From positions 1 through 64,000 of the forward strand of contig JAETQR010000024.1 of the NCBI GenBank assembly GCA_021770615.1: 64,000 bases of DNA. The letters are read 5' to 3'. Positions 8,561 through 17,982 of this stretch are shown in pieces; the stretch's first letter is position 1; each line of letters begins with the position of its first letter. The translations under genes were made by a program, and so were the position numbers. The notes under the pieces were generated by a model, which made no database searches, was not told where the DNA came from, and worked only from the letters and a program-made list of their open reading frames with translations. The stretch comes from Lachnospiraceae bacterium. GTDB taxonomy: Bacteria; Bacillota_A; Clostridia; Lachnospirales; Lachnospiraceae.

Positions 8561-9460
8561 ATGAATCCAGTGTATGAGAAGGTAGTATTATGTTATAAGC
8601 AGATCAGGGCAAAAGTTGGGTTTGTTCCGAAAGTGGCGATCGTACTTGGAAGCGGTCTTGGGGCTCTGGCAGATGTCATCCAGGTGGTTGACACAGTTGA
8701 TTATGCAGATATCACGGGTTTTCCGGTTTCGACGGTGGATGGGCACAAGGGACGTTTTGTGTTTGGCTATATTCAGGAGACTCCCGTTGTTATCATGCAG
8801 GGAAGAGTACATTTTTATGAGGGGTATGAAGTGAGTGATGTTGTACTTCCGATCCGTGTTATGAAACTTCTGGGGGCAGATATTTTGTTTTTGACAAATT
8901 CTGCCGGCGGGCTCAATACGATGTACCGTCCGGGGGACTTTATGATGATCACAGATCATATTGGCAGCTTTATGCCTTCTCCGTTGACAGGGGAAAATAT
9001 CGATGAATGGGGGCAGCGTTTTCCGTCCATGGAGAATATTTATGATGTGCAGCTCTGTGATTTTATCCGGCAGGCAGCGAGAGAATGTAATGTACTTCTG
9101 AGAGAGGGTGTCTATGTACAGATGAAGGGCCCTCAGTATGAGACAAGCGCTGAGGTTAAGATGTGTCAGACGCTCGGTGGGGATGCAGTCGGCATGAGCA
9201 CCGCAATCGAAGCTGTCGCAGGAAGACATATGGGGATGCGGGTATGCGGTTTGTCCTGTATTTCAAATATGGCCTGCGGAATCAGCAAAACGCCGCTGAA
9301 TCACATGGATGTGACAGAGGTCGGAGAAAAGATGGCACCATTATTCCGGTTACTCGTGTATAAGGCGATCAGTAAGATGACAGAAGAAACGGTGGACAAG
9401 CAGAAGGCGGAGACACCGCAGCAACCGGCAGAATCCAGCGTTATCATTGATGATATGTGA
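8561..9460 (+). CDS. punA: purine nucleoside phosphorylase (inosine/guanosine type)
   Basis: 299 residues. Signatures of the trimeric class are visible: GSGLGAL for phosphate binding, HKGRFVFG, QGRVHFYEGY, TNSAGGL and MKGPQYET. The enzyme splits inosine, guanosine and deoxy forms with phosphate, giving free purine base and ribose-1-phosphate. The ~20 residues after about 280 (KAETPQQPAESS) are a low-complexity tail. AAGGAAGTG precedes the ATG. The stop overlaps the start region of the deaminase gene, forming a purine/methionine salvage operon. Confidence 0.95.
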   Translation: MNPVYEKVVLCYKQIRAKVGFVPKVAIVLGSGLGALADVIQVVDTVDYADITGFPVSTVDGHKGRFVFGYIQETPVVIMQGRVHFYEGYEVSDVVLPIRVMKLLGADILFLTNSAGGLNTMYRPGDFMMITDHIGSFMPSPLTGENIDEWGQRFPSMENIYDVQLCDFIRQAARECNVLLREGVYVQMKGPQYETSAEVKMCQTLGGDAVGMSTAIEAVAGRHMGMRVCGLSCISNMACGISKTPLNHMDVTEVGEKMAPLFRLLVYKAISKMTEETVDKQKAETPQQPAESSVIIDDM

Positions 9461-10764
9461 TGGGTGTTGAGGAAATGAGAATAAGATTTTATAATTGCAG
9501 AATACTTACGATGAAGGATGGGAATGATATCATTACCGGAGAACTGCATGTGGAGGACGGAAGGATATCCGGAATATATAGCAGTCAGGATGGGAACACA
9601 GGAGAAAGAACGGAGAAGCCTTGGGACAGGGAAATCGATGGACAGGGAAATCTTTTGATGCCTGGATTTAAAAATGCCCACACTCACTCGGCGATGACAT
9701 TTCTGCGTTCTTTTGCAGATGATCTTCCTCTGCAGGAATGGCTTTACGATAAGGTTTTTCCGATGGAAGCAAAGTTGACAAAAGAAGATCAGGTTCTTTT
9801 GGCAAAGCTGGGGATGCTTGAGTATCTGTCAAGTGGTATCACTGCTAATTTTGATATGTATCTTGACAATGCCTGTCATGCCACAGCTTCCAAAGAGATT
9901 GGTTTTCGGACGGTACTGTGTGGCAGCATGAATGATTTTGGAGGTACGGTGGAGGAGACAGAAGAAGAATTTTACAGACTGAATGAAGTTTCGCCACTCG
10001 TCTCCAGCAAGATCGGGTTTCATGCCGAGTACACTACGAATGGAGAGACACTAAAGCAACTTGCCAAAATGGCGAACCGGCTGAAACAGCCGGTGTACAC
10101 ACATATTGCAGAAACAAAGAAAGAGGTCGATGAATGTTATGAGAGGTACAACGTTTCACCGTTTGAGTTTTTGGATTCTATTGGCATGTTTGAGTATGGC
10201 GGCGGTGGTTTTCATGGCGTCTGGATGTCGGAAAAAGATAAAGAAATCTGCAGAAAAAAAGCCGTCTCGATCGTATCCAATCCGTCGTCCAATCTCAAGC
10301 TCGCGAGTGGCATAGCCGATCTGTGTGGGTTACTGGAGGCAGATATCAATGTGGCACTTGGCACAGATGGTGCGGCCAGCAATAATGCTCTTGATATGTT
10401 CCGTGAGATGTATCTTGCTTCCGTACTCCAGAAGGTTACAAGAGGAGATGCGTCTGCCATGGATGCTGCTGATGTATTGAGAATGGCTACGACAGGCGGT
10501 GCAAAGGCGATGGGGCTTACGGATTGTGATATTCTGGCAGAGGGAAAATGTGCCGATCTGATCATGATCGATATGCACCGGCCTAATATGCAACCGGAAA
10601 ATCATATTACCAAGAATATTGTCTACAGTGGTAGTAAAGAAAATATAAAGCTGACGATGATAGACGGAAAAATATTATATGAGAATGGATGTTTCCATGT
10701 GGATGACGACGTGGAGTATATTTATTCCGAAGCAAACCGGATCATAAATCGCATGAAGGTGTGA
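9460..10764 (+). CDS. mtaD: 5-methylthioadenosine/S-adenosylhomocysteine deaminase (amidohydrolase)
   Basis: About 434 residues. The metal motif HTHS (GFKNAHTHSAM), the later HIAETKKE histidine, GFHAEY and GTDGAASNN (catalytic Asp) identify the TrzN/MtaD amidohydrolase group. It should deaminate MTA, SAH or adenosine to inosine analogues, which the phosphorylase next door can then split. Start choice is open: the ATG at 9460 overlaps the upstream stop (TGATG coupling), while the ATG at 9475 gives the family's typical start MRIRFYN and has GAGG very close in front. A terminator follows. Confidence 0.9.
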   Translation: MGVEEMRIRFYNCRILTMKDGNDIITGELHVEDGRISGIYSSQDGNTGERTEKPWDREIDGQGNLLMPGFKNAHTHSAMTFLRSFADDLPLQEWLYDKVFPMEAKLTKEDQVLLAKLGMLEYLSSGITANFDMYLDNACHATASKEIGFRTVLCGSMNDFGGTVEETEEEFYRLNEVSPLVSSKIGFHAEYTTNGETLKQLAKMANRLKQPVYTHIAETKKEVDECYERYNVSPFEFLDSIGMFEYGGGGFHGVWMSEKDKEICRKKAVSIVSNPSSNLKLASGIADLCGLLEADINVALGTDGAASNNALDMFREMYLASVLQKVTRGDASAMDAADVLRMATTGGAKAMGLTDCDILAEGKCADLIMIDMHRPNMQPENHITKNIVYSGSKENIKLTMIDGKILYENGCFHVDDDVEYIYSEANRIINRMKV

Positions 10765-10780
10765 AGGAAATTACTAAGTT

Positions 10781-10808
10781 GGTGTGACTTCTCAGTCGCA
10801 CCTTTTTT
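10781..10808 (+). terminator. Rho-independent terminator after mtaD
   Basis: GGTGTGACT/AGTCGCACC stem (one G-T pair), TCTC loop, then seven T. Confidence 0.85.
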
Positions 10809-10913
10809 TGATTTTTGCTATTAACTATTTACGCATGTAATCCGATATAACTATTGACACAGTAAGTATGCGCAGATCAAGGGATCTGTTCATATTATAA
10901 GGAGAGAAAATGT

Positions 10914-11318
10914 ATGGGAGAGATGATGCCGAGTGAAAACGAGTGGATCATTATGGAAGTTTTGTGGAAAAATGAAAAGCCACTGACTGCTACTGAGATC
11001 ATTGCTCATTTGAAAGGAATAAAAGATGTCAGTCCGAAGACGATACGTGTTCTGATAAACCGCCTTTTGAAAAAAGGTATTATCGGATACACGGTGGATG
11101 AACATGACTCCCGGATCTATCATTATTTTGCCGTAAAGACAAGAGAGGCCTGTCTGGCGGAGAAAAGCGAACGGTTTTTAAACAGCTATTTTAATGGAAA
11201 TCCACTCGGGATGGTGGCTTCTTTTGTTCAGAATGAACGTTTTACCAGAGAACAGTTAGAGGAACTGATTGAGATTCTGGAAAACGGAAAAGAACAACAG
11301 GGAGGAAAGCAGCCATGA
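10914..11318 (+). CDS. BlaI/MecI/CopY-family repressor
   Basis: 134 residues. The N-terminal winged helix (SENEWIIMEVLWKNEKPLTATEII..., VSPKTIRVLINRLLKKGIIGY) and the C-terminal dimer helix match penicillinase repressors. It is followed with a four-base overlap by a BlaR1-like M56 peptidase, the standard sensor-repressor pair in which the membrane peptidase triggers repressor removal. Upstream are TTGACA at 10854-10859 and a small palindrome TTACGCATGTAA at 10829-10840 that resembles a BlaI operator. No beta-lactamase gene is adjacent, so the regulated genes are probably these two or lie elsewhere. Confidence 0.9.
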   Translation: MGEMMPSENEWIIMEVLWKNEKPLTATEIIAHLKGIKDVSPKTIRVLINRLLKKGIIGYTVDEHDSRIYHYFAVKTREACLAEKSERFLNSYFNGNPLGMVASFVQNERFTREQLEELIEILENGKEQQGGKQP

Positions 11319-12637
11319 GTACATTTTGGCGGCTCGCGGCAGCCTACACAAATTATGCGTTCCATTTTCTGATCTTTAAGATTGTAAGGACATTCGTGTT
11401 GTCTTTTGTGTTGCTCCTTTTGATTTTTCTTCTGAGGGCATTTATTGACCGGAGAAGAAAAGAAACAGGAGGTCTGCGGGAGCTGTATGTGAAAATGAGT
11501 TTGTGGGCGGTCTTACTTCCGGTTCCCTTTTTAGGTGGATTAAAGATTTCGCAGGAGTCGTTTCACTGGCGGAACCGTATTTATGTTTTTTTGTATGAGA
11601 ATATGCTTGGGAATCCGTCCGCCGCCTGGTTTTATCTCGGGGGGATGCTGATCACAGCGCTGTGGTTTCTTTTGCGGAAAGTCCGTCTTCGCCGCCATAT
11701 GAAACGATTTGCAATATGCGATGATCCTGAACTTAAGGTGTGGGAGGAACGGTGGGCAAAGCGGATTCAGATCCGGATCAATCCACTGTCGGTCACTCCT
11801 TTTACAACAGGTGTTTTTCATCATACGATCGTATTGCCGTCTTATATGCTTGAAGAGTTCAGTAAAGAAGAAATAGAGGAAGTCCTGCATCATGAATATA
11901 ATCATATCAAAAGCGGGCATTTACTTTTGTATGCGGTCATTGAGGTATATCAGATCCTATGGTTTGCAAATCCCCTTGTTCATCTGGCTGCGATCATGAT
12001 CAAAGACGATCTGGAACAGATTTGTGATAACCTTACGATAAGGGAAAATGATTATATACCATATAATTACGGACTGCTTTTGATCAAAACGATGAAATAT
12101 CCGGAGAGGGAAAAGGATGGAAAGACAGCTTCACCGGCATTTATGGCGAACCGGTCATTCCGGGTCATGAAAAAGAGGATTGGAATGATCGCCAGATATG
12201 AAAAGACTCCTGCCGTATTTTGTAACAGGCTGTGTGGTGTGACAGCAGCGCTTGTGCTTGTATTGTTTGGTTTGGGAAAGGCGGTGTCCTATCCCCCTTA
12301 TACGATGTACGAAGGATTTTCCCTGTACAGTTTTGATGGGCATGATGTGATCTTTCAGGAGAATTCCGAGTTCAACAGTGCAGTCACTATGACGGATCAG
12401 GGATTGTCCATAAACAATGATAAAGTAAAGAAAATGCTGGCTGCTGACGAAAACATAAAAAGAGAAGACCGTTATTGGGTGTTTTATGGCGGATATATGA
12501 AAATACCCGGTGTCGGAGGGGGAGGCGAAGTCGTTTTATATGAGCCATATGCAACAACGAAACATATAGTAATGATCCCGTATAATGAAAAGGATACGCT
12601 GTCCGGTATGTTTGAATGGCTGTTTCAGCGTATATAA
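11315..12637 (+). CDS. M56-family membrane metallopeptidase (BlaR1/MecR1-like)
   Basis: 440 residues. N-terminal transmembrane helices at about residues 14-41, 61-76 and 104-121, then the zinc site HEYNH at 193-197 and another helix after it (about 205-220 and 305-320). The C-terminal ~120 residues are extracellular but lack the penicillin-binding SxxK/SxN domain of true BlaR1, so the signal sensed is probably not beta-lactam. The start overlaps the repressor stop (ATGA). It is the likely sensor for the repressor upstream. Confidence 0.88.
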   Translation: MSTFWRLAAAYTNYAFHFLIFKIVRTFVLSFVLLLLIFLLRAFIDRRRKETGGLRELYVKMSLWAVLLPVPFLGGLKISQESFHWRNRIYVFLYENMLGNPSAAWFYLGGMLITALWFLLRKVRLRRHMKRFAICDDPELKVWEERWAKRIQIRINPLSVTPFTTGVFHHTIVLPSYMLEEFSKEEIEEVLHHEYNHIKSGHLLLYAVIEVYQILWFANPLVHLAAIMIKDDLEQICDNLTIRENDYIPYNYGLLLIKTMKYPEREKDGKTASPAFMANRSFRVMKKRIGMIARYEKTPAVFCNRLCGVTAALVLVLFGLGKAVSYPPYTMYEGFSLYSFDGHDVIFQENSEFNSAVTMTDQGLSINNDKVKKMLAADENIKREDRYWVFYGGYMKIPGVGGGGEVVLYEPYATTKHIVMIPYNEKDTLSGMFEWLFQRI

Positions 12638-12662
12638 TGAAGAAAGGAAGAGGTGAGCAGGT

Positions 12663-13595
12663 ATGTCGATCACGATACATGCAGGAAAAACAGAGGGAGG
12701 TTTGTTTACGACAAACCAGAATGCGGCAGCAAGACATGCGGCAGAAAAGAAGAGTGCAAAGGGAGGGCGTTCAACGATCTTTGCCGGGGATATGGCAGTC
12801 CGCCCGGATAGCATTATGATCAAGAAACAGCAGGCGCAAAAACAGGCGATGAAGATTGTCGGAGATACGTTTGATGCCGAAAAAAAGGTAAACCAGAGCC
12901 TGAAGGATATGGAAGACCAGATCGAGGCATTGAAAAGCCAGAATCTTGAGTATAACCGTGAGATTCGCAGTATTGAGGGTAAACGCAGTGAAGTCATGGA
13001 AAGTTATGGGATCACAGAGGATAGCGGGGAACACAGAGATCTTGAACTTTTGCGCAAAGAGCGTGATCTGGTTCCGGGAGCGGAAGAAGACCTGACAGAA
13101 GAGGAAGAGGAACGGCTCGCCGAGATACATAAAGCCGGTGTTACGGATTATCAGAGGGATATGCTCGAGTTGGATGATCAGGAAAAAGATTACCGGAACC
13201 GTATGGAAGAAAATAATGCAGGAATCAATGGTATGACAGCATCGCTGCGGGACACGAAAATAGAGAGGTTGAAATCTGATCCGATGGTAGAATCGGCAAA
13301 ACAGTCCGAGGAGATTATGCAGGCAGCCAACAAAGATATGATCGGCGCTCTTTATAATGAGGCAAAAGAGCATATCGAAGAGAAGATGCAGGAGGAGAAA
13401 GAAAAAGCGGAAAAACGTGCCGAAAAGAAAGAGGAAGAAGAAAAGAGGGCAGAAGCAAAAGAAGAGAGAGAACAGATCCAGGAAGAGCTGCTTGAAAAAG
13501 CTACGGAGAATGATTCCGAAATTGACGAGATACTTGATAAGCTGAAATTGATCGATGAAGACTTAAAAGGTGCGGCGGTAGACAAAAACCTTTGA
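12663..13595 (+). CDS. coiled-coil protein of unknown function
   Basis: 310 residues with a short N-terminal unique segment (MSITIHAGKTEGGLFTTNQ) and then mostly charged alpha-helix. Residues ~55-115 and ~225-290 are strong coiled coils, the latter very rich in E and K. No signal peptide or membrane segment. GGAAGAGGTGAG lies before the ATG. The end is followed by an AGGGTC/GACCCT hairpin without a T tract. Its neighbour encodes a FliD-like protein; whether they work together is unknown. Confidence 0.6.
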   Translation: MSITIHAGKTEGGLFTTNQNAAARHAAEKKSAKGGRSTIFAGDMAVRPDSIMIKKQQAQKQAMKIVGDTFDAEKKVNQSLKDMEDQIEALKSQNLEYNREIRSIEGKRSEVMESYGITEDSGEHRDLELLRKERDLVPGAEEDLTEEEEERLAEIHKAGVTDYQRDMLELDDQEKDYRNRMEENNAGINGMTASLRDTKIERLKSDPMVESAKQSEEIMQAANKDMIGALYNEAKEHIEEKMQEEKEKAEKRAEKKEEEEKRAEAKEEREQIQEELLEKATENDSEIDEILDKLKLIDEDLKGAAVDKNL

Positions 13596-13691
13596 TCAAA
13601 TGGAAATTATATAGGGTCTTTTGACCCTGGTATCATATGATTTCACAAATAAGCAGGGGATTTGTCCCGAAGCAGAAAGGAGGGAATGAAA

Positions 13692-14489
13692 ATGAATTTT
13701 AACTATGGAAATTTTGGATTGTACAATAGTTTGTTTGGCGGAAGTTCAAGCAGCAGTTTTTATGGTGCGCTTGGTAATTACTCGAGCATACGGACGGGAA
13801 GTTACAAAAGACTTCTGACTTCTTATTATGCAAAAGCAAAGGCGGATCAAAAAACAGACACCAAAAATACGGCAAACACGACAAACCGCAGGGATGACGC
13901 ATACAGGAATATCCTTGACAGTAAGTCGTTTTACTCCAATAAGGAAATGACTGCTGTAAAGAAAGAGGCAGATGAACTTACAAAGTCGGCAAGCCAGCTG
14001 ACCCAGACAGGTTCGGGATCGTTATTTCATGCGAAAACAGTCACCGTGACCGATGAGGAGACAGGAAAGAAGACCACTGCACAGGAATACGATATGGATG
14101 CTATCGCAAAAGCAGTAAATTCTTTTGTGTCTGACTACAATTCAGCCGTAGAGGCCGGTTCGAAATCGTCCAACCAGAATGTGTCCAGAAATACACAGTA
14201 CATGACGAATATGACCGGTATTTACAAGAGCAGCCTGTCCGATGTGGGGATCACGGTCGGTAAGGATAATAAGCTTTCTGTCGATGAGAACAAGTTAAAG
14301 AGTGCGAATGTTGATACACTTAAAAAAGTGTTCAATGGAAAATCATCTTTTGCTTCTTATACGGCAAGCCGTTCGGCGAGCATCAGTTCTTCAGCGGCGA
14401 GAGCAGTCTCCACAGCATCCACTTATGGAAGCACGGGGAGATATAACATGTTCAACGATTACTATAGTTCCTATAACTGGTATTTCTAA
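13692..14489 (+). CDS. FliD C-terminal-like (flagellar cap/hook-associated protein 2) domain protein
   Basis: About 265 residues; AAAGGAGG eight bases before the ATG at 13692 decides the start (13686 is also possible). The N-terminal ~50 residues are Gly/Ser/Tyr-rich. The region from about 155 (FVSDYNSAVEA) to 250 resembles the FliD C-terminal domain: an SLSDVGITVGKDNKLSVDE strand pair followed by K-L-K..NVDTLKKVF and a Ser/Ala helix. True FliD is 450 residues or more, and no other flagellar gene is near. It may be a stand-alone secreted or structural protein that borrows this fold. Confidence 0.6.
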   Translation: MNFNYGNFGLYNSLFGGSSSSSFYGALGNYSSIRTGSYKRLLTSYYAKAKADQKTDTKNTANTTNRRDDAYRNILDSKSFYSNKEMTAVKKEADELTKSASQLTQTGSGSLFHAKTVTVTDEETGKKTTAQEYDMDAIAKAVNSFVSDYNSAVEAGSKSSNQNVSRNTQYMTNMTGIYKSSLSDVGITVGKDNKLSVDENKLKSANVDTLKKVFNGKSSFASYTASRSASISSSAARAVSTASTYGSTGRYNMFNDYYSSYNWYF

Positions 14490-14525
14490 TGGAAATATTG
14501 TGTGCATACTATCATTTCCACATAA

Positions 14526-14558
14526 TAAAGGGGCGGACAAAAGTGCCGCCTCTTTTAT
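14526..14558. terminator. terminator between convergent genes
   Basis: GGGGCGG/CCGCCTC stem flanked by AAA and TTT; it serves the FliD-like gene and probably also the ABC-F gene on the other strand. Confidence 0.7.
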
Positions 14559-14576
14559 GGTTGTTTGACCGGAAAC

Positions 14577-16526
14577 TTACGCCATACTGTCTGCCTGCCC
14601 GAACGATTCCAGTTCTTGTGCATATTGTTCCCATTGTTCCATCACAAGCCCGAGTTCTTCCTCGAGGGATTCTTTCTGTCTTGTAAATTCTGTGAGTTTT
14701 GCCACGTCAGAAGAATACTCGGGGAGGCAGATCTGGTCATCGATTTCTGAAATCTGTGTTTCCAGTAACTCGATTTTTTGTTCGGCTTTTTCATAATTTG
14801 CTTCAATACGGCGACGTTTTGCCTCCCGTTCTTTTTGTTCTTTCCAGTTTAGTTTTGCCTCGGAGACTGGTTTTGCGTCAGAGGAAGAAGCATCCGGATG
14901 ATCCAGGTATATGTTTTCTACGGTATCTTTTTTCTCCAGATAGTAGGAGTAATCACCCTCATAAGTAAGAAGTTTGTGGTGCGTCAGTTCCATGATCTTA
15001 GTTGCTGTTTTATTGATAAAATACCGGTCATGGGATACGTATAACACCGTTCCGGTATAGTGGTTGAGCGCCTTTTCGAGAATCTCTTTTGAGTCGATAT
15101 CAAGATGGTTTGTCGGCTCGTCAAGAAGAAGGAAATTTGCCTTTGACAGCATAAGTTTCGCTAAGGATACACGTCCCTTTTCACCGCCGCTTAACAGGGA
15201 GATCTTTTTATAAACGTCGTCCCCGGTAAAGAGAAAGGCGGCCAGTACGTTACGTATTTTCGTGGTGGTCAGGTCAGGATGATCATCGTGGATCTCGTCA
15301 AATATCGTTTTTTCTTCATTGAGGACGTTATGTTCCTGATCATAATAACCGATCTCTACATTTGTTCCAAACTTAGCGATACCGGAATCGGCATGCTCCA
15401 GTTCACAGAGGATTTTTAAAAGCGTCGTCTTTCCGGTACCGTTCTTTCCGATGATGGCGGCACGCTCACCCCGTTTTATGTCAAAGTGGATACCGGAGAA
15501 TAAAAAATTACCGTCAAATGTCTTTGAAAAATTTTCAACGGAAAGAACGTCGTTTCCACTTGTTTTTTCCGGCGTGAGTTCAAAGTGCATGGTTTTATTA
15601 TATTCTGCCGGTTTTTCCACCGGCGTCATTTTTTCAAGCATTTTTTCCCGGCTTTCAGCACGTTTGATCGATTTTTCCCGGTTGAAAGAGCGGAGTTTTT
15701 CGATTACTTCTTCCTGATGCTTTACCGTCCGCTGATAATTTTCATATTCTTTGAGGAGCGTATTGCGAAGCTGTTCTTTTTTAGCGGCATAATCGCTGTA
15801 GTTACCGCGGAATACCCTGACCTTTCCGTGGTCGATCTCAATGACTTTTTCAGAGATCTTATCCAGAAAATACCGGTCATGTGAGACGATCAGGACGCTT
15901 CCTTTATAGTTTGCGAGATAGGTTTCAAGCCATTGGATCGCCGGGAGGTCAAGGTGGTTGGTCGGCTCATCGAGGATGAGAAGATCCGGCGCCAGAAGGA
16001 GAAGCCTGCCGAGGGCGATCCGTGTCTTTTCCCCGCCGGACAGTGTGTTGATACAACGAGTGGCATCATTTTCGGAAAACCCAAGCCCGTTTATGATCCC
16101 CATGATCTGGCTTTTGCATGAATAACCGTCTTTTGCTTCAAACTCGGTCTGCAGGCGGTGATATTTTTGTAAAAGATTTTCCAGTCTGGCGCCGTCTGCA
16201 TGTTGCATGGTTTGTTCCATTTCCCGGATGCTGCGGTCGAGTTCTACGATATCGGATTTGACTTCCAGCAGCTCTTCGTAGATCGTATTGTCAGAATGGT
16301 AGCCCTGTTGCTGGGGAAGATAACCAAATGTTTTGTCTTTTGCGGTAGTGATCTCACCGGAATCTGCTGTCAGTTCGCCCATGATGATGCGAAGAAGCGT
16401 GGTTTTTCCGGTTCCGTTCATTCCGACAAGAGCGGCCCGTTCGCCGTCATTTATATGGAAGGTGACGTCCTCAAATAGGGAGTCATCACCGAATTGTTTG
16501 TATATATGGCTGCATGCTAATATCAT
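14577..16526 (-). CDS. ABC-F family ATPase (two ABC domains, Uup/YdiF-like)
   Basis: 649 residues from the ATG at 16526, which has GGAG seven bases before it; an upstream in-frame start adds 15 unlikely residues. Two nucleotide-binding domains are present: Walker A GMNGTGKTT with signature LSGGEKTR, then GKNGTGKTT with LSGGEKGR, joined by the charged linker typical of ABC-F. After the second domain there is a C-terminal coiled coil (about residues 540-640). There are no membrane segments, so it is a cytosolic translation factor or ribosome protector rather than a transporter. Some relatives give antibiotic resistance; that cannot be judged here. Confidence 0.93.
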   Translation of the reverse strand: MILACSHIYKQFGDDSLFEDVTFHINDGERAALVGMNGTGKTTLLRIIMGELTADSGEITTAKDKTFGYLPQQQGYHSDNTIYEELLEVKSDIVELDRSIREMEQTMQHADGARLENLLQKYHRLQTEFEAKDGYSCKSQIMGIINGLGFSENDATRCINTLSGGEKTRIALGRLLLLAPDLLILDEPTNHLDLPAIQWLETYLANYKGSVLIVSHDRYFLDKISEKVIEIDHGKVRVFRGNYSDYAAKKEQLRNTLLKEYENYQRTVKHQEEVIEKLRSFNREKSIKRAESREKMLEKMTPVEKPAEYNKTMHFELTPEKTSGNDVLSVENFSKTFDGNFLFSGIHFDIKRGERAAIIGKNGTGKTTLLKILCELEHADSGIAKFGTNVEIGYYDQEHNVLNEEKTIFDEIHDDHPDLTTTKIRNVLAAFLFTGDDVYKKISLLSGGEKGRVSLAKLMLSKANFLLLDEPTNHLDIDSKEILEKALNHYTGTVLYVSHDRYFINKTATKIMELTHHKLLTYEGDYSYYLEKKDTVENIYLDHPDASSSDAKPVSEAKLNWKEQKEREAKRRRIEANYEKAEQKIELLETQISEIDDQICLPEYSSDVAKLTEFTRQKESLEEELGLVMEQWEQYAQELESFGQADSMA

Positions 16527-16622
16527 AGGAATCTCCATTCTTTTGTTTTTCTGTATCGTGACTAAATGCATTGTATCACAAAAATATAACTTTTACATCT
16601 TTTTTTATAAGAAAAATTGTAG

Positions 16623-16628
16623 TATAAT
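16623..16628 (+). promoter_or_regulatory. -10 box upstream of rex
   Basis: TATAAT preceded by an AT-rich region without a clear -35; the start codon is 72 bases downstream. Confidence 0.35.
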
Positions 16629-16699
16629 TATGGAAGATACAGATATGACCAATATGTCTGTAACGATGAAATGGATAGTTGACATGGAGGTTTTATTTC

Positions 16700-17329
16700 A
16701 TGGAGGATAAAAAGATTTCTTCGGCGGTGATAAAAAGGCTGCCACGTTATTATAGATACCTCAGTGAGCTTTTAGAGAAAGGGATTGACCGGATCTCATC
16801 ACAGGAATTAAGTAAAAAGATGAATGTTACCGCATCCCAGATCCGTCAGGATTTTAACAATTTTGGGGGATTTGGACAGCAGGGATACGGATATAATGTA
16901 AGTTTTCTTTATGACGAGATCGGGAGGATCCTTGGGCTGGAACACAATTACAATGTCGTTATCATTGGGGCAGGAAATCTGGGGCAGGCGCTGGCCAATT
17001 ACAGTGGATTTACGAAGCACGGTTTTCGGATTTCCGGTATCTTTGATATCAATCAGGCGGTGATCGGGAAAGTGATCAATGGTATTCCGGTGATGTCGGT
17101 CATGGATCTGGAAGAATTTATGGATGCTCATCCAATCCATATAGCAGCTCTTACGCTTCCGAAAGATCAGGCGTCCCAGATTGCCAGACGACTGGCGGAA
17201 ATGGGCGTAAAGGCATTTTGGAATTTTGCGTCTACGGATCTGAATCTTCCGTCATATGCTGTGGTTGAGAATGTGCATCTGGCGGAAAGTCTGATGAGAT
17301 TATCTTACAAATTATCAGAGAAATACTAA
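16700..17329 (+). CDS. rex: redox-sensing transcriptional repressor Rex
   Basis: 209 residues from the ATG at 16700 (TGGAGG before it). The N-terminal winged helix (SSAVIKRLPRYYRYL..., ISSQELSKKMNVTASQIRQDF) is followed by a Rossmann domain with VIIGAGNLGQALANY, then the domain-swapped C-terminal helix. Rex reads the NADH/NAD+ ratio and in clostridia represses fermentative genes such as butyrate and alcohol pathway operons. Genes of that kind (por, but) lie about 40 kb away, but no clear Rex operator was seen before them. Confidence 0.96.
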   Translation: MEDKKISSAVIKRLPRYYRYLSELLEKGIDRISSQELSKKMNVTASQIRQDFNNFGGFGQQGYGYNVSFLYDEIGRILGLEHNYNVVIIGAGNLGQALANYSGFTKHGFRISGIFDINQAVIGKVINGIPVMSVMDLEEFMDAHPIHIAALTLPKDQASQIARRLAEMGVKAFWNFASTDLNLPSYAVVENVHLAESLMRLSYKLSEKY

Positions 17330-17382
17330 GTAGCCGGCGTGAAAACGCATGGAAATGAAGATCAAGATGGGAGGATCATGCA

Positions 17383-17970
17383 ATGAAAAAAAGTGAGGAA
17401 AACATACCCATTGAACAGCTTTTAAAAGGAAAAAAGATTCCGATACTCGTGCTTGACCAGAGATGGCATAAGCTTTTTCCGGGCGGGAAAAAGCCGGAGG
17501 AAGTGGTGGAACTTGAAAAACAGTTGAATAAGTGCCTGAAGGAGCAGGGAAAACTGGTAAACGGCATTAAAGATCTGAAAAAGGGAAAAAAGAAACTGAT
17601 GGATGCTATCGTTTCCGGGATGAGCAGTCAGGAGAACGACAAAAAACGGGAAAAACAGCAAAAACTGCTTCTGGAGACGAATGAACGGATCGAAAAGGAA
17701 TCTGACCGTCTTATGGAGCTTCCCTATGAGATCAAGGCGGTGAATCAACAACTTCTGGTCACAGGCATACGGTACTGCCACGATCAGTGGAAACATCGTA
17801 CAGAAGAGTTGGAAGAGCTGACAAAGGAAATCGATACGATGCGGGAAGAGATCAAGGAAAAGGTAGCCTATAAGGTCGATCTGGAAGAAAGTATCGATGT
17901 TACTTATTCGCTTATGCATGCACTGTTAGGCAGGGAAGTGATGAATCTGTTTGATAAGAATAAAATATAA
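17383..17970 (+). CDS. coiled-coil hypothetical protein
   Basis: 195 residues with no signal peptide. The first 40 residues (IPILVLDQRWHKLF) look folded; from about 50 to 180 the protein is highly charged helix with heptad-like repeats. GGGAGG precedes the ATG. It lies between rex and acpS and is separated by only 12 bases from acpS, so it is probably co-transcribed with the acpS-nnr-alr cluster. No domain recognised. Confidence 0.6.
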   Translation: MKKSEENIPIEQLLKGKKIPILVLDQRWHKLFPGGKKPEEVVELEKQLNKCLKEQGKLVNGIKDLKKGKKKLMDAIVSGMSSQENDKKREKQQKLLLETNERIEKESDRLMELPYEIKAVNQQLLVTGIRYCHDQWKHRTEELEELTKEIDTMREEIKEKVAYKVDLEESIDVTYSLMHALLGREVMNLFDKNKI

Positions 17971-17982
17971 GGGGAAACGTTT

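Noticed and set aside
8588..9229. 213-codon minus-strand frame opposite the purine phosphorylase gene
   Set aside because: Shadow of a well-conserved enzyme gene; no ribosome site or family pattern.
12771..13373. 200-codon minus-strand frame opposite the coiled-coil gene
   Set aside because: Opposite-strand shadow of a Lys/Glu-rich coding region; hydrophobic residues come from complementing AAR/GAR codons.
16561..16623. Possible Rex operator (TTGTATCACAA) upstream of rex
   Set aside because: The half-sites do not match the inverted TTGT...ACAA layout with the right spacing well enough.
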